From: Dryocosmus kuriphilus
Taxonomy: Eukaryota > Arthropoda > Insecta > Hymenoptera > Cynipidae
Assembly (NCBI GenBank): GCA_038277395.1
Contig: CM076195.1
Location: 158,877,911 to 158,941,910 of the forward strand
DNA: 64,000 nt
Reading direction: 5' to 3'
Part shown: positions 11,262 to 22,607 of the stretch, piece after piece
Layout of the letters: every line of letters starts with the position of its first letter
Position numbering within the stretch: the first letter of the stretch is position 1
Notes under the pieces: model-generated
Database searches by the model: none
What the model was told of the DNA's origin: nothing
Seen by the model: only the letters and a program-made list of their open reading frames with translations
Made by a program: the position numbers and the translations under genes

Positions 11262-12611
11262 TTCAGAGTAAACAAAATTCCGGTGAAATCCCTATAAGTT
11301 CCCAAATGAACTCCCACAAAAGTACCGGGAATAAAGTAAATCAGTCCTAAAAACGTCTAAGGGAAACGAGACATATTTTGAACTCTGCAGTTTATCCTGT
11401 TTTAGCAGAAACTTTTTTGAAAATGAATCCCATGTAAAAAATTTTAAAGAGATATCAAGTGCGACTTCTCTGGTAATCTTCTCCTAAAACATTCTGCTGA
11501 AAGAAAATGTATTTTGGAATTTAAAAAAACTTTAATATGTTGGTACTCTAGTACTGATTTGTCTCACATCCAGTTTTTTAATGGAACCTTATCCGGTATT
11601 CCTTTTACACGTCATTACGCTCTAAATTTGAATCAGAGCAATTTCGCTGATTGAACCATGTAGAAGCCGATTCCTTAATCGGTTGAAAAGCACTGAGTCA
11701 ATTAGTGAAATCGATTTCTCTGTGTCAGTCAGTGACAGTTTCTCGTTAGGCAGCCTCCGTCGGTAAATACGTACATAAAATCATAAAATTATCCCAAGTT
11801 TAGTTTTTTTAAATCAAATCCCTCGCAGAAATGAATACGTTTTATAGTTTTAGCTGCTTGGGAGTAGAAGCTGGACTGAAAATATGATAATCAAGTATCT
11901 TAGAATATAAGCTGGAAAATGAATGGGAGTGACGAAGCGACCATCACCGGTCGCGTCGTTCACATACATTGAATATAATAAAAAAAATTAAAAAATTAAA
12001 ATCTGCAAAAAGCAATATGTCGTTTACTTCTATACCGGTAAACACTCGATTTAATATCCCCACGTTCATCAATAAAAATCTTCAAATGAATATCAAACAA
12101 TTTTATAAACATTTTCCACCGAAAAAAAGTCTGCCCGCTCCGCGGCCACATTCTCAACGCGCGCGTTTTTGGTCCTTGCACATCGTGCTCGGTATTCGTT
12201 ACGTGGGTCTTCAAATTTCAAAACACCTACTTTCAGTGAGATTATAAAGTTTGAACTTTTTATTGAAAATTACAAAAGAAATTATTTTACTTAAGGCTCT
12301 ATCGACCTTAGGGAATACATTCCCATAATGAAACTCGCGCTTCGCGCTCGACAATTAAATTTTTTTAAACACACTGTAGATTGGTAAAGTTTTTTTGTGA
12401 TTTTCCAAATTTTCACAATGCAGGATTTTGATTCTTAAAAGTAAAACGGTGAGTCTTATAAATAAATTTTGTAGCTCTTTCCAAGGTGAACAATTTTGCT
12501 TGTTAATATTTTCTCATACATTGCATAGTTTTGCTGAAAAGTGGTTTTCTTTAATATGATCGACGAGAGATTTTGAGTCCTCATTATCGGTTTAATGTCC
12601 GGGGATAGAAA
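11262..12611. other. Intergenic, no gene seen
   Basis: Open frames at 11969-12247 and on the opposite strand are short, overlap each other and show no recognisable motif. A small GC palindrome (CGCGCTTCGCGC) occurs near 12344. Confidence 0.5.
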
Positions 12612-12662
12612 TAGTAGAAAGAAGATATCAACACATCCAGACAAAAAATCTAATGTTTAAAG

Positions 12663-12697
12663 TAAAGTTTCGTCACACAGCTGAGAGACCTCATCAG
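12663..12697 (-). ncRNA. Hammerhead ribozyme-like motif, PLE 1 left arm (degenerate)
   Basis: Minus strand: CTGATGA core box (12697-12691), a stem II closed by GTCTCTC and GTGTGAC around AGCT, then GAA. The next bases are ACTT instead of the ACGT seen in the right arm, so stem III can no longer be formed. Predicted inactive. Confidence 0.6.
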
Positions 12698-13136
12698 ATA
12701 GTAAATAAGTTAAAATCTAAAGAAAATACAAAATTCACCTTAGAAGTAAGAATATACATCAGAAATCAGAAGTAAAAAGATTGTACAGGTAAAACTTACC
12801 AAAAATACGTTGAGTTTAAATTTTTGGAGTCATGTTGTCAGAGAAGGTTTGGAACAGATTTTCTAATTTTTTCTTTGAGAGTAAAAAGGTAAAAAAGGTA
12901 AAAAAATTCCAAAAATGTCATTACTCAAATGTATCTAAAAAATGATAAAAGCGGAGAAGAATAAGTAAAAATTTAAAAGTTTGAAAAAAATTTTATTCTA
13001 GGTTAGGATAGTTTTAAGTAAATAAGAATTGAGAAGTTACCTTGTAAGAGAAAAAAAATGGATGGTAATAAAGTCAAGAGGCTCATAATGGCCAATTTGA
13101 ATTAGTTTAAATAGCATTGTGAATAATAATAAAACT

Positions 13137-13787
13137 TTAAAATGTGAAAGTTGGAAGTGAGTTCTCTGAGTACATTGCCATGATGAGGTGGTTTGAGTAC
13201 TGACAATATGGAGTAGATTCATAAAGTTTAAAGATTATAAGTGGGAGAAAAAGCGGCAAATTTGAAAAAGATATGATAAGAAAACAAAATATGGAATTTA
13301 GAAATTTGGACAAAAATAAAAAATTTAAGGTATTGAATATTGAGTTATATGCAGAATTGTAAAATTGAAGGTCGGTAATTTTATTTAAAGCACTATTACC
13401 CCTCCTCTTTATATAAATCATTTCAACAAACAAACGCTTATAAAAATTTTGTTCCTTATGTAGGATCTTTATGTCATCCCATTTCATAAAAGAAGAATCA
13501 CCGCTGTGATCTGCATGAATATGTTTTGCTATTTCTTTTGTATTTTTAATGCAATATTGGACATTTCTCAGATGTTCCTTTCTTCTAGTATCCAAAGATC
13601 TTTTGGTTTGGCCAATGTATGATGGACCACAAGAACAGTTGAGTTCATAAGCGACATTACATTGATCAAGTTTATTTATGGGATCTTTTCCTAGTTTAAT
13701 GAAAACATCAAATTTTGAATCTATTTTAAAAATAGTATTTATATTGAAATCAGAAAAGAGTCTACGAATGGGATATGAGATATCAGG
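13137..13787 (-). pseudogene. PLE 1 left arm: GIY-YIG endonuclease C-terminus
   Basis: Inverted partial copy encoding only the C-terminal part of the PLE protein. It carries SYPIRRLFSDFN, then CNVAYELNCSCG, SYIGQTKRSLDTRRKEH (the GIY-YIG core with the catalytic Arg region) and a KHIHADHSGD segment typical of the family. Open from 13787 to 13137, so this arm keeps its frame where the plus-strand copy has lost it. No reverse transcriptase domain is present on this arm. Confidence 0.85.
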
Positions 13788-15873
13788 AAAGAAAGAACAG
13801 ATTTTGGAAATTTTAAAAGATTTTGAAGTGAATCTGGATACAATTCCTTTGGAACTTAGAGATGAACTTAGAAACAAAGTCCTCTCTCTAACATCAAACT
13901 ACATAAAAAAACCTAAGAGAATATCTACGATTGATAAGGAAATAGCAAAAAATATCAAAATTACAAAAAATTTTTTAACACACAATAATAACATCTTGGT
14001 CACACGTGCCGACAAAGGCAAGATTACTGTTCTTCTTGATAAATCATCTTACTAGTCTAAAATGGAAACAATATTAAATGATCCTAATACTTATAATGTA
14101 ATTAATTCAAATCCTTTGAAAAAACTACAAAATTCAACTCACAAACTTTTAAATAATTGGAATATAAAAGGATATCTAGGTAAAAATATAAAGAAAAACA
14201 AAATTTCAACTTCTAATACTAACATCGCTCGGATGTACGGTCTTCCGAAAGTACATAAAGAAAATTTTCCTCTTAGGTCTGTTGTTTCCTACATAAGTTC
14301 TCCTACTTATTTCTTTGCAAAAACTTTAAACCAAATCTTAACTGGCTCAATTCCGAAATTAAATTCTTTTGTAAAAAATTCCATTTCATTCCATGATACT
14401 ATCAAAAAAATCAAATTTCCAAATAACCACATCTTCTTATCATTAGATGTTTCCTCTTTGTTTACTAACATTCCACTAAACCTAGTTCTAGATGGCATCG
14501 AAAAAAGATGGCCACATATTAAAAAATTTACTAACATACCACTAATTGAATTTAAAAATAGCATAACCTTCTGAATGAATTCGACCGTTTTTCAATTTAA
14601 TAATAAATTTTACAGTCAGAAATTCGGCACCCCAATGGGTTCTCCGATTTCAGGAATATTAGCTGAAATAGTTTTACGGGATTTAGAGATTGATATTTTC
14701 AAAAAAATTGATTTTAAAATAAGCACTTTTATCAGATACGTTGACGACACCCTTCTCATTATCCCTAAGAATAAGGCCCAACAAACTATTCAATTTTTCA
14801 ATAGTTATCATGATAGATTACAATTTACACATGAAATCGAAATCGACAATTCAATTAATTTTCTAAACTTAAAAATTATTGGAGACGACGCTAACAATAT
14901 TATCACAAACTGGTATAGAAAAGACACATATTCTGGTAGACTACTCAATTTCTTTTCGAACGATCCCATTCACCAAAAAATTGGTATTATAAAAAATTTA
15001 ATAGATTCAGCTATTTTACTCTCTGATAAATCCTTCCATAAAAATAACATTTTGGTTGTTAAGCAAATTCTAAAATATAACAGCTATCCTAATGATTTCA
15101 TCGAAAAACATATTAAAAATAGACACTTCCAAATTAACATGAATAATTCCACTCCAAATCAAAACCTTATTAATACAAACAACATAATAACTGATAAAAC
15201 TTATGTGTTTTTTCAATTTTTATCCTGACATCTCATATCCCATTCGTAGACTCTTTTCCGATCTCAATATAAATACTATTTTTAAAATAGATTCAAAATT
15301 TGATGTTTTCATTAAACTAGGAAAAGATCCCATAAATAAACTTGATCAATGTAATGTTGTTTATGAACTCAACTGTTCTTGTGGTCTATCATAATTGGCC
15401 AAACCAAAAGATCTTTGGATACTAGAAGAAACGAACATCTGAGAAATGTCCAACATTGCATTAAAAATAGAAAAGAAATAGCAAAACATATTCATGCAGA
15501 TCACAACGGTGATTCTTCTTTTATGAAATGGGATGACATAAAGATCCTACATAAAGAACAAAATTTTTATAAACGTTTGTTTGTTGAAATGATTTATATA
15601 AAGGGGAGGGGTAATAGTGCTTTAAATAAAATTACCGACCTTCAATTTTACAATTCTGCATATAACTCAATATTAAATACCTTAAATTTTTTATTTTTGT
15701 CCAAATTTCTAAATTCCATATTTTGTTTCCTTATCATATCTTTTTCAAATTTGCCGCTTTTTCTCCCACTTATAACCTTTAAACTTTATGAATCTACTCC
15801 ATATTGTCAGTACTCAAACCACCTCATCATGCCAATGTACTCAGAGAACTCACTTCCAACTTTCAAATTTTAA
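13788..15873 (+). pseudogene. PLE 1 reverse transcriptase plus GIY-YIG protein, broken
   Basis: Single PLE protein: telomerase-related reverse transcriptase followed by a GIY-YIG endonuclease. Seen in order: RADKGKITVLLDKSSY (about 14010), MYGLPKVHK (14234), FLSLDVSSLFTNIPL (motif A Asp, 14430), GTPMGSPISGIL (motif B, 14630), RYVDDTLLI (motif C, 14735), SYPIRRLFSD (15235), IIGQTKRSLDTRRNEH (GIY-YIG, 15385). Breaks: TAG at 14053-14055, TGA at 14572-14574, a frame change near 15205 and another within the GIY-YIG core near 15390. The motif order and all catalytic RT aspartates remain, so decay is recent to moderate. Confidence 0.9.
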
Positions 15874-16300
15874 AGTTTTATTATTATTCACAATGCTTAT
15901 TTAAACTAATTGAAATTGGCCATTATGGGCCTCTTGATTTTATTACCATCCATTTTTTCTCTTACAAGGTAATTATCTTAATTCTTACTTACTTAAAACT
16001 GTCCTAACCGAGAATAAAATTTTTTTCAAATTTTTACTTATCCTCCGTTTTTATCATTTTTTAGATACATTTGAGTAATTAAATTTTTGAAATTTTTTAC
16101 CTTTTTTACCTTTTTACTCTCAAAAAAAAAATTACAAAACCTGTTGCAAACCTTCTCTGACAACATGACTCCAAAAATTTAAACTCAACGTATTTTTGGT
16201 AAGTTTTACCTGTACAATCTTTTTACTTCTGATTTCTGATGTATATTGTTACTTCTAAGGTGAATTTTGTATTTTCTTTAGATTTTAACTTATTTACTGT

Positions 16301-16334
16301 CTGATGAGGTCTCTCAGCTGAGTGACGAAACGTT
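16301..16334 (+). ncRNA. Hammerhead ribozyme motif, PLE 1 right arm
   Basis: CTGATGA (16301-16307), stem II GTCTCTC / GAGTGAC with loop AGCT, GAA (16327-16329), then ACGT and T. This fits the hammerhead core C3-U4-G5-A6-N-G8-A9 and G12-A13-A14, with a stem III made only of self-complementary ACGU and cleavage expected after the following U. Hammerheads of this minimal kind are known from PLE terminal repeats and may work as dimers. Confidence 0.8.
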
Positions 16335-16385
16335 ACTTTAAAAATTAAATTTTTTGTCTGGATGTGTTGATATCGTCTTTCTACT

Positions 16386-16554
16386 GGTTTTTTTTATATT
16401 TCGTAACATGTTTCACGAATAACTCAAAAACTACACGTCTGTTCAAAGAACTGATAGAGAGCAAATTTGTAGATCTTCATGAGGTGAACGACTTTGTCTA
16501 TTATAATTTTTTTTCGGATCTTAGATAGTTTGGCGGGAAATTTTTGACTTTTAA
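16386..16554. other. Intergenic spacer, no gene
   Basis: Flank between PLE 1 and the retroelement integrase scrap; no structure recognised. Confidence 0.4.
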
Positions 16555-16780
16555 TAACCACAGGTTATGCTCCGTACGAGCTTCATTTTGGTCAATCTCT
16601 TCAGAGTGAAATTCGAAACGCAATTCAATTTCCACCAGAAAAAAAGGTTCCGAGAGAGGTACAATTAGAAAATGCGCGTGTAAGAATGTCAAGACAAGCT
16701 AAAATTAGAAACAAACAACAACGCAGAATATCAGAAATACCTTTAAAATCGGGAGATCTTGTATTGCTCAAAGTTCCATA
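16555..16780 (+). pseudogene. LTR retrotransposon integrase C-terminal fragment
   Basis: About 75 codons open on the plus strand reading TGYAPYELHFGQ, then LENARVRMSRQAKIRN and SGDLVLLKVP. This is the end of the integrase catalytic domain and the GD-VLLK fold that follows it in gypsy-type Pol polyproteins. The mariner inserted at 16781 cuts it off, and no continuation is found beyond 17973. No LTRs seen. Confidence 0.65.
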
Positions 16781-16782
16781 TA

Positions 16783-17971
16783 CGAGATGTGATCAAAAAG
16801 TAAGGTGACTTTTTATTTTTATCAAGAAATATTTATTTATTTATCAATATTGATGTTGTCCCCTTCAAAGTAATCCCCCTCGGATATAACACATTTGTGC
16901 CAGCGCTTTTTCCAATCCTCAAAGCATTTCTGATGAGCACTTTTTGGTATAGCCTTCAGCTCTTCCAGCGATGCGGTCTTCATCTCCTCAATCGTCGCAA
17001 AACGCCGTCCTTTCATGAGTCTTTTCAGTTTTGGAAATAAGAAAAAGTCGCAGGGAGCCAAGTATTCCACAATTCCGGACGTTTTTTTCGTATTGCTTCA
17101 CGCAAACGGCGCATAACTCTTTGTTAACTGTACGACCTTGTGTTAAGAACTCCTGATGTACTAAGCCATGATAATCGAAGAAACCGGTAAGCAAAACCTT
17201 GACATTTGATCGAACTTGGCGTGCTTTTTTTGGTCTTGGTGATCCAGAATGCTTCCACTGGGACGACTGAGCCTTAGTTTCGACGTCATAACCATACTCC
17301 CATGTTTCATCACCTGTTATGATCCTTTTGAGCAAGTCTGGGTCGCCGTTGACGTCGTTCAACAGCTCCTGAGCGATGCTCACGTGACGGTTCTTTTGGT
17401 CAAAAAGCAATTTCGGAACAAACTTCGCTGACACACGTCTCATGCCCAAAATACCCATTAAAATTGCTTCGCACGAGCCAAACGAGATGTCGACATCATC
17501 AGCAACTTCTCTAGTGGTAATTCGACGATTCACCACACTATTTTCTTCACTTCTTCAACGTATTCATCAGTTGTTGACTTGCTGGGACGTCCAGGGCGAG
17601 CTTCATCGTTAACATCTTCTCATCCTTCCCGAAAGGGCTTGTACCGCTTCTAAACATTTTTTTTACTCAGAGTACACTCACCGTATGCCACTGTCAACAT
17701 TTCAAGTGTTTTAAAGTACTTAATTGCATTTCTTACACAAAATTAGATGCAAATTCTTTAATCCATTTTTTTCGACAGCAGAAAATCGCCGAGCACGCAA
17801 AACACTTCTAACCTTTGTGCCTCTCACAAACAAACAAAAAATGTTATATAGCTGAAACTGTGCACACATGTTTGGGGCGAGTGTACCAACATAAGAAAAA
17901 AAGAAGGCGAATATCGACTGTACTTATCCCGCGAAATTCATAGAGTCACCTTACTTTTTGACCACACCTCG
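16783..17971 (-). mobile_element. mariner element, copy 2
   Basis: Same family as 7090-8328, inverted. TA at 16781-16782 and 17972-17973; the ends share TGATCAAAAAGTAAGGTGAC. It is inserted in the LTR-element integrase remnant. Confidence 0.9.
16837..17790 (-). pseudogene. mariner transposase, internally deleted
   Basis: Minus strand. The open segment 17536-16988 carries NRRITTREVADDVDIS (helix-turn-helix region), GMRRVSAKFVPKLL and TGDETWEYGYD with the first catalytic Asp. After GRTVNKEL a short run leads directly into LAPCDFFLFPKL (17070-16837), so the segment with the second catalytic Asp (HDNAPAH in copy 1) and the start of YSPD is deleted, with a frame change at the joint. The N-terminus (17790-17536) is degenerate. 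Inactive. Confidence 0.85.
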
Positions 17972-17974
17972 TAT

Positions 17975-18510
17975 AATCTACTTGAAAATAAACTACATTA
18001 AATTTATTCCCTAAGTTCTCTAGAAATTCCTCAAAAACTTATAAATTCCTTTGAACACCTTTAAGGTCCTACAAAATCACTTAACTCTTGTGAAATACTT
18101 TGAAATCCCTTCAAATATTTTAAATTTCTTGAAATTCTCGGTATGTTTAAAAATAACTTTATTCCTTATAGTTTGCAAGAAATCCAGTGGAATCCTCCAA
18201 GATCCCCTTAAATCTTAGAAATCTTTAGTAACCCCTTGAAAATTTTTAAATCTAAAAAATTTAAGATGCCTGAAGGTTATGTAAAATTCCATCAATCTTA
18301 GGAAATTCTTTGAAAATAAATTAAAATGTTTAAAAGTTTAGGAAATTTTTTACTTTCGTCTACTATTTTTAGAGATCCCCGAAATTTGTAGAAATCCTTC
18401 GAAATAAAATTCAATTTATTCCCTGAATTTCGTCAATCACTTTTTGAAATCTGTTAAAATCTCCTGAAACATTTGGACTTAAGATGTTGAATTTAATTCG
18501 ATTTCTGGTC
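17975..18510. repeat. A/T-rich degenerate array, C-type polarity
   Basis: Same unit type as 5486-7018 (AAATCCCTTGAAAT style). Bounds the tRNA-like block on its left; the array resumes at about 19590. Confidence 0.65.
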
Positions 18511-18542
18511 TAAATAATTTTTTATAAAAACGAGAAAAAATT

Positions 18543-18615
18543 TACCTCGGCCCGGATTTGAGCCGGGAACACCATTATTCACGAGTGGAGCGTTTTCCAA
18601 TTACGCCACCGAGGC
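18543..18615 (-). ncRNA. tRNA-like cloverleaf, unit A
   Basis: 73 bases. Acceptor GCCTCGG pairs with CCGAGGT, D arm GCGT/ACGC, a 5-base anticodon stem with one mismatch, T arm CCCGG/CCGGG with a substitution in the B box. Anticodon loop CGTGAAT has G at position 33 where tRNAs have U, and the anticodon position reads TGA. The short variable loop is unlike tRNA-Ser. tRNA-derived rather than a working tRNA. Confidence 0.6.
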
Positions 18616-18889
18616 CTCAGTAGATCGTTTCTCGTTTCCCTTATTCAACAGGATGACGCGGGTTTGCACCTATACCTGTGAGGTTTTCCAATTTAAATGA
18701 ATTAAACCAGAATGTTTCACGAATCTGGATATAGTTTTCAATATTAAGTTATTATCGACCAGTATAATTAATTAATTAAATTCAACATCTGAAATTAATT
18801 AATTAATTATACTGGTCGAAAATAACGTAATATTGAAAACTATATCGAGATTCGTGAATTATTCTGGTTTAATTCATTTAAATTGAAAA

Positions 18890-18955
18890 TGGCGTAATTG
18901 GAAAACGCTCCACTCGTGAATAGTGGTGTTCCCGGTTCAAATCCGGGCTGAGGTA
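18890..18955 (+). ncRNA. tRNA-like unit B, lacks 5' acceptor strand
   Basis: A-box-like TGGCGTAATTGG, perfect anticodon stem CCACT/AGTGG around CGTGAAT, B box GGTTCAAATCC. The 5' acceptor strand is replaced by ATTGAAAA. A T run follows at about 18958. Confidence 0.55.
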
Positions 18956-19115
18956 GATTTTTTCTCATTTTTCTAAAAAATTATTTAGACCAGCAATCGA
19001 ATTAAATTCAACATCTGAAATTAATTAATAAATTATACTGGTGGATAATAACTTAATATTGAAAACTGTATCCAGGTTCGTGAAATATTCTGGTTTAATT
19101 CCTTTATATTGAAAA

Positions 19116-19181
19116 TGGCGTAATTGAAAAACGCTGCACTCGTGAATAGTGGTGCTCCCGGTTCAATTCCGGGCCGAGGTA
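19116..19181 (+). ncRNA. tRNA-like unit C, lacks 5' acceptor strand
   Basis: Like unit B, with B box GGTTCAATTCC and a T6 run right after. One mismatch in the anticodon stem. The 5' acceptor strand is missing. Confidence 0.5.
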
Positions 19182-19406
19182 GATTTTTTCCCGTTTTTCT
19201 AGAAAATTACTTAGACCAGCAATCGAATTAAATTCAACATCTGAAATTAATTAATTATACTGGTAGATAATAACTTAATATTGAAAACTATATCCAGATT
19301 CGTGAAATATTCTGGTTTAATTCATTTAAACTGAAAAACTTCACAGGTATAGGTGCAAACCCGCGTCATCCTGTTGAATAAGAGAAACGAGAAACGGTCT
19401 ACTGAG

Positions 19407-19479
19407 GCCTCGGTGGCGTAATTGGAGAACGTTGCACTCATGAATAGTGGTGTTCCCGGTTCAAATCCGGGCCGAGGTA
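19407..19479 (+). ncRNA. tRNA-like cloverleaf, unit D
   Basis: Complete 73-base cloverleaf: acceptor GCCTCGG/CCGAGGT, A box TGGCGTAATTGG, T arm with GGTTCAAATCC, then a T run at 19482-19491 that could end pol III transcription. Loop CATGAAT has A at position 33; the anticodon position reads TGA. First anticodon stem pair is mismatched. Confidence 0.6.
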
Positions 19480-19589
19480 GATTTTTTTTTTCTCGTTTTT
19501 CTAAAGAATTATTTAGACTAGCAATCGAATTAAATTCAACATCTGAAATTAGTTAATTAATTATACTGGTCGATAATAACTTAACATTT

Positions 19590-20460
19590 GGACTTCGTTC
19601 AAATTGATTGAAATATGAATAAATTATTTAGAATTTATTGAAATCATTGAAGTCAGTGGAGATTCAATAAAATCATGAAGAGCTTATAAAATTCCTTGAA
19701 ACCCTTAAAATTTCTTGAAATCTTTCAAAATTATACAAAATTAAAAAAAAAAATTAATTCTATTAAAATCCTTGGGAATTTTTTAAAGTAACTTAATGTC
19801 TTTAAAATGATGTATTTTTTTAATTTTTTGAAATCGTGAAAATATAATGAAACAAGTAGAAATTTTTGAAGTTCCTCGAAATGCTTGAAATCCTTGTAGC
19901 TTCAATAAGATCATTCGATTCTTATGAAATTCTTTGAAATCTTTTCAAATAACTTAAAATCTTTTTTAAATCTTGAAATCCAGTACAATCTTTCAAAAAG
20001 CCGTAAGATTCAAGGAAGTCCTACATAATTTTTTGTAATTCCTGAAGATTCTTTGAAGCGTTTGTAAGTTTTTGAAATCCTCTAAAATCTTTCAAATATT
20101 TCGAAATCTAACGAAATTCCTTGGAGTTCGTAGAAATACTTTTAAATCTCTTGAAAACTTTTAAAGTCCATTAAAATTACTGGAAATGTTTCAGAATTAT
20201 TTAAAATACCATGAAATCTGACGTCATTCAAAATCCGTGAAAATACTCTGGAATTCCACGAAATTCGTTGAAATCCTGGGTATTTGAAATATTTTGTAAT
20301 CCTATAAAATTATTTAAAATCGCGGATATCCTCAGAAAAGTACCTTGAAATAGTTTCCGTATCATGATTTTTCTAAAATTGCGAAAAATTGATAAGAAAC
20401 TGATTATAGGAAAATCGTTACAGGAAAATCATTATAGGCCTTACTGAACTTCCTGCAATA
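19590..20460. repeat. A/T-rich degenerate array, C-type polarity
   Basis: Same family as the arrays at 5486 and 17975. It fades out by about 20340, followed by sequence with no gene. Confidence 0.6.
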
Positions 20461-20493
20461 GTTTTTCTTAAGGGTGATGGCATTCAGTGTAGT

Positions 20494-20672
20494 ACAAACC
20501 CCCTTAAAGTATTTCATAAAGTAAGGTACAGTAACGTACGTTACTTTATATTAGCGTTACCCAAGAATTGTGCGTTATTGTTACTATTACTTTTTTGAAA
20601 ATGTAGCGCGTTATCGTTATTGTTAATAAAAACTTGTGACATTCTCAGTAACACGTTAAAGTCAAACACTGC
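20494..20672. mobile_element. Possible short hAT-like MITE
   Basis: Begins CAGTGTAG and ends CAAACACTG; the interior is rich in GTAACG/CGTTAC motifs seen in some hAT elements. No matching 8-bp duplication could be found, so only tentative. Confidence 0.3.
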
Positions 20673-20761
20673 CGTTTTACAACCACCAAAGCTGGGGAAA
20701 AACGCAAAGATATTCGTTTACTCTCTAAATCTGAAATAGTGAATTTCACTATTTCATAGTC

Positions 20762-21379
20762 AGTAGTATAGCAGCGTATGTCCGGGCGCACCACTAAAAG
20801 CTTCACGCTGCTGCTAAAAGATGGCGCCACTACTCCCTCAGTGGTGCGTGTGCCTACTAAGTATCGACAATCGGTATTACCCTCAGTCGGTAAGGTAGGG
20901 TTTCTGGATCCATTTGAAACATGGCAGTTTGTTACCATCGGTCGGTAAGACAGAGATCTGTGGCATTTTGTTACCATCAGTCGGTAAGGCAGAAATCGTT
21001 CACGTGTGAAATAAGGTATTTGACGTTAGTCGATAAGGAAGGATTCTGCTCCAGACTATATACCTCGAGAATTGACGTGGTTCATGTCCGTGCTAAGCTT
21101 ATTTTATTACGCAATAGCTAGAAACACGAAGTCACCACCCTTACCCCTTCTCTCTCACCCATAAGCAAGTAGAAATGCAGTCTCGGTTATGTAATGGAAT
21201 TTACATCTCTCTCCTACACATACTGTAGGTGACGGATTATGGGGATTCCCGAGAAATCAACAAGTTTCGACAAGCTTCGACAAGTTTAAACAAGTTGATG
21301 CACGTTTCGACAAGTTTCGACAAGTTTCGACAAGTTACGCAAGATCATGCAATCTAACCTTCTAGAGCATTCTGGCCCG
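20762..21379 (+). repeat. Polinton left terminal inverted repeat
   Basis: Complementary to 33221-33942. It contains two copies of a 39-base unit (GGTAAG...GTTACCATC), where the right arm has five. The inner end contains TTTCGACAAG repeats. A segment of it (about 21091-21207) is duplicated directly at about 21382-21495, just inside the repeat. Confidence 0.88.
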
Positions 21380-21489
21380 TGCTAAGCTTATTTTATTACG
21401 CAATAGCTAGAGACACGAAATCACCACCCTTACCCCTTCTCTCTCACCCATAAGCAAGTAGAAATGCAGTCAAGTTTATGTAATGGAAT

Positions 21490-22220
21490 TTACCAATTTC
21501 CAAAATTGTTCATATCTTGAAAACCGTAAGAGATATGTCAAAAGACGTTAGGACAAGGGAGAAGTTTTTCACACTGATATAAATGATAGATTAAAGAAAA
21601 TGTCAAAATTCCAAGATTTCTTTGATTTTTTTGCATTTTTCAAAATTGTGCAGATATCTCGAAAACGGTAAGAGCTACGCAAAAACGGACAAAATGTTGG
21701 GGTTCATAAAAAAGGGGTTTTCCTCAGACTAATCTAAATGATAGCGTTAAAAAATTTTCAAAATTCCAACATTTTTGCTTTTTTTGGATTTTCAAAAGTT
21801 GAAGGTATCTCGAAAACAGTAAGAGCTACGCAATAAAGGGCAAAATTTCCATTCCACTAGAACGCTTTCTCAAGCCAATCTATCTGATGCGCTAAAAATT
21901 TTTTCAAAATTCCAAAATTTTTGTAATTTCCAAAATTGTTCGTATCTCGAAAACCGTAAGAGATATGACTTCCGGATTAGCACAAGTGGGAAGTTTTTCA
22001 CGCTGATATAAATGATAGCCTTAAAAAAATTTCGAAATTCCGAGATTTTTTTCTGATTTTTTTGCATTCTTCAAAATTTGCAGATATCTCGAAAGCGGTA
22101 AGCGATATGGAAAAAGGGATTAGAAGAAGGGGAAACTTTCTCGGGCTGATCTAAATTATAGGCCAAATAATTTTTCATAATTACAAGATTTTTGTTTTGT
22201 TTTTTGCATTCTTCATTATT
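21490..22220. repeat. Five tandem units of about 143 bp inside the Polinton
   Basis: The phrase ATCTCGAAAACGGTAAGAG (with variants) recurs at 21516, 21658, 21809, 21946 and 22088, spacing 137-151. Units are about 70-80 percent alike. Non-coding. Confidence 0.75.
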
Positions 22221-22229
22221 CACGTCAGA

Positions 22230-22571
22230 ATGTTCTAGAATCGACACGTTTCGACAAATTACGCAAAATGATGCAATGTTGCGCAATATGATGCGACGAT
22301 TTTGCGCACCAGAATGTTCTAGAGGGTTAGATTTTTCGCACCAGATTGTTCTAGAATCAACAAGATGATGCAGGTTTCGACAAGCTTCGATACGTTTAAA
22401 CAAGATGATGCACGTTTCGACAAGTTTCCACAAGTTTCGACAAGATGATACAATGTTGCGTAATATGGTGCAACGATTTTTCCCGCCAGAATTTTCTAGA
22501 AGGTTAGATTGAACAACGTTGCGCAAGATGATGCAACGTGCTCTCGAAGCATCTGGTGGGGGAGAGGTGGT
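22230..22571. repeat. TTTCGACAAG / GATGCAACG motif cluster
   Basis: Short direct repeats of TTTCGACAAG and TTGCGCAA/GATGCA between the tandem block and the first promoter. Similar motifs end both terminal inverted repeats, so they may be binding sites for element proteins (inference). Confidence 0.5.
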
Positions 22572-22607
22572 CTATAAAGGAGCGAGTGGAGTGGAGTGCC
22601 GTCAGTT
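22572..22607 (+). promoter_or_regulatory. Core promoter of the PolB gene
   Basis: TATA box CTATAAAG at 22572 and initiator TCAGTT with its A at 22604, about 31-32 bases apart. The leader to the ATG at 23028 is about 420 bases and includes a direct duplication of about 130-base period (near 22686 and 22816). Confidence 0.65.

Larger units (their letters stand above)
12612..16385. mobile_element. Penelope-like element 1, palindromic
   Basis: A PLE copy on the plus strand (13788-16385) preceded by an inverted 3' fragment of the same family (12612-13787, minus strand). The arms are near identical over about 1.1 kb and differ by scattered substitutions and small indels. Both outer ends share AGTAGAAAG...GATATC. 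PLE insertions commonly carry an inverted partial copy in front of them. Each outer arm holds a hammerhead-like motif. The right flank runs to 16385 and then into unrelated sequence. Confidence 0.85.
18510..19590. repeat. Tandem/inverted block of tRNA-like units
   Basis: Four tRNA-like cores sit in a repeated A/T-rich context. The motif ATTCAACATCTGAAATT recurs at 18780, 19006, 19232 and 19534 (intervals 226, 226, 302). The first unit is inverted with respect to the other three, with the turning point at about 18775-18800. The longer units contain an extra segment with GTATAGGTGCAAACCCGCG (about 19345 and, inverted, about 18675). Each core is followed by a T run. The block splits an A/T-rich array. 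Confidence 0.75.

Noticed and set aside
18543..19479. Genuine tRNA-Ser(UGA) gene cluster
   Set aside because: No U33, no long variable arm, two units lack an acceptor strand and the units sit in repeat DNA.
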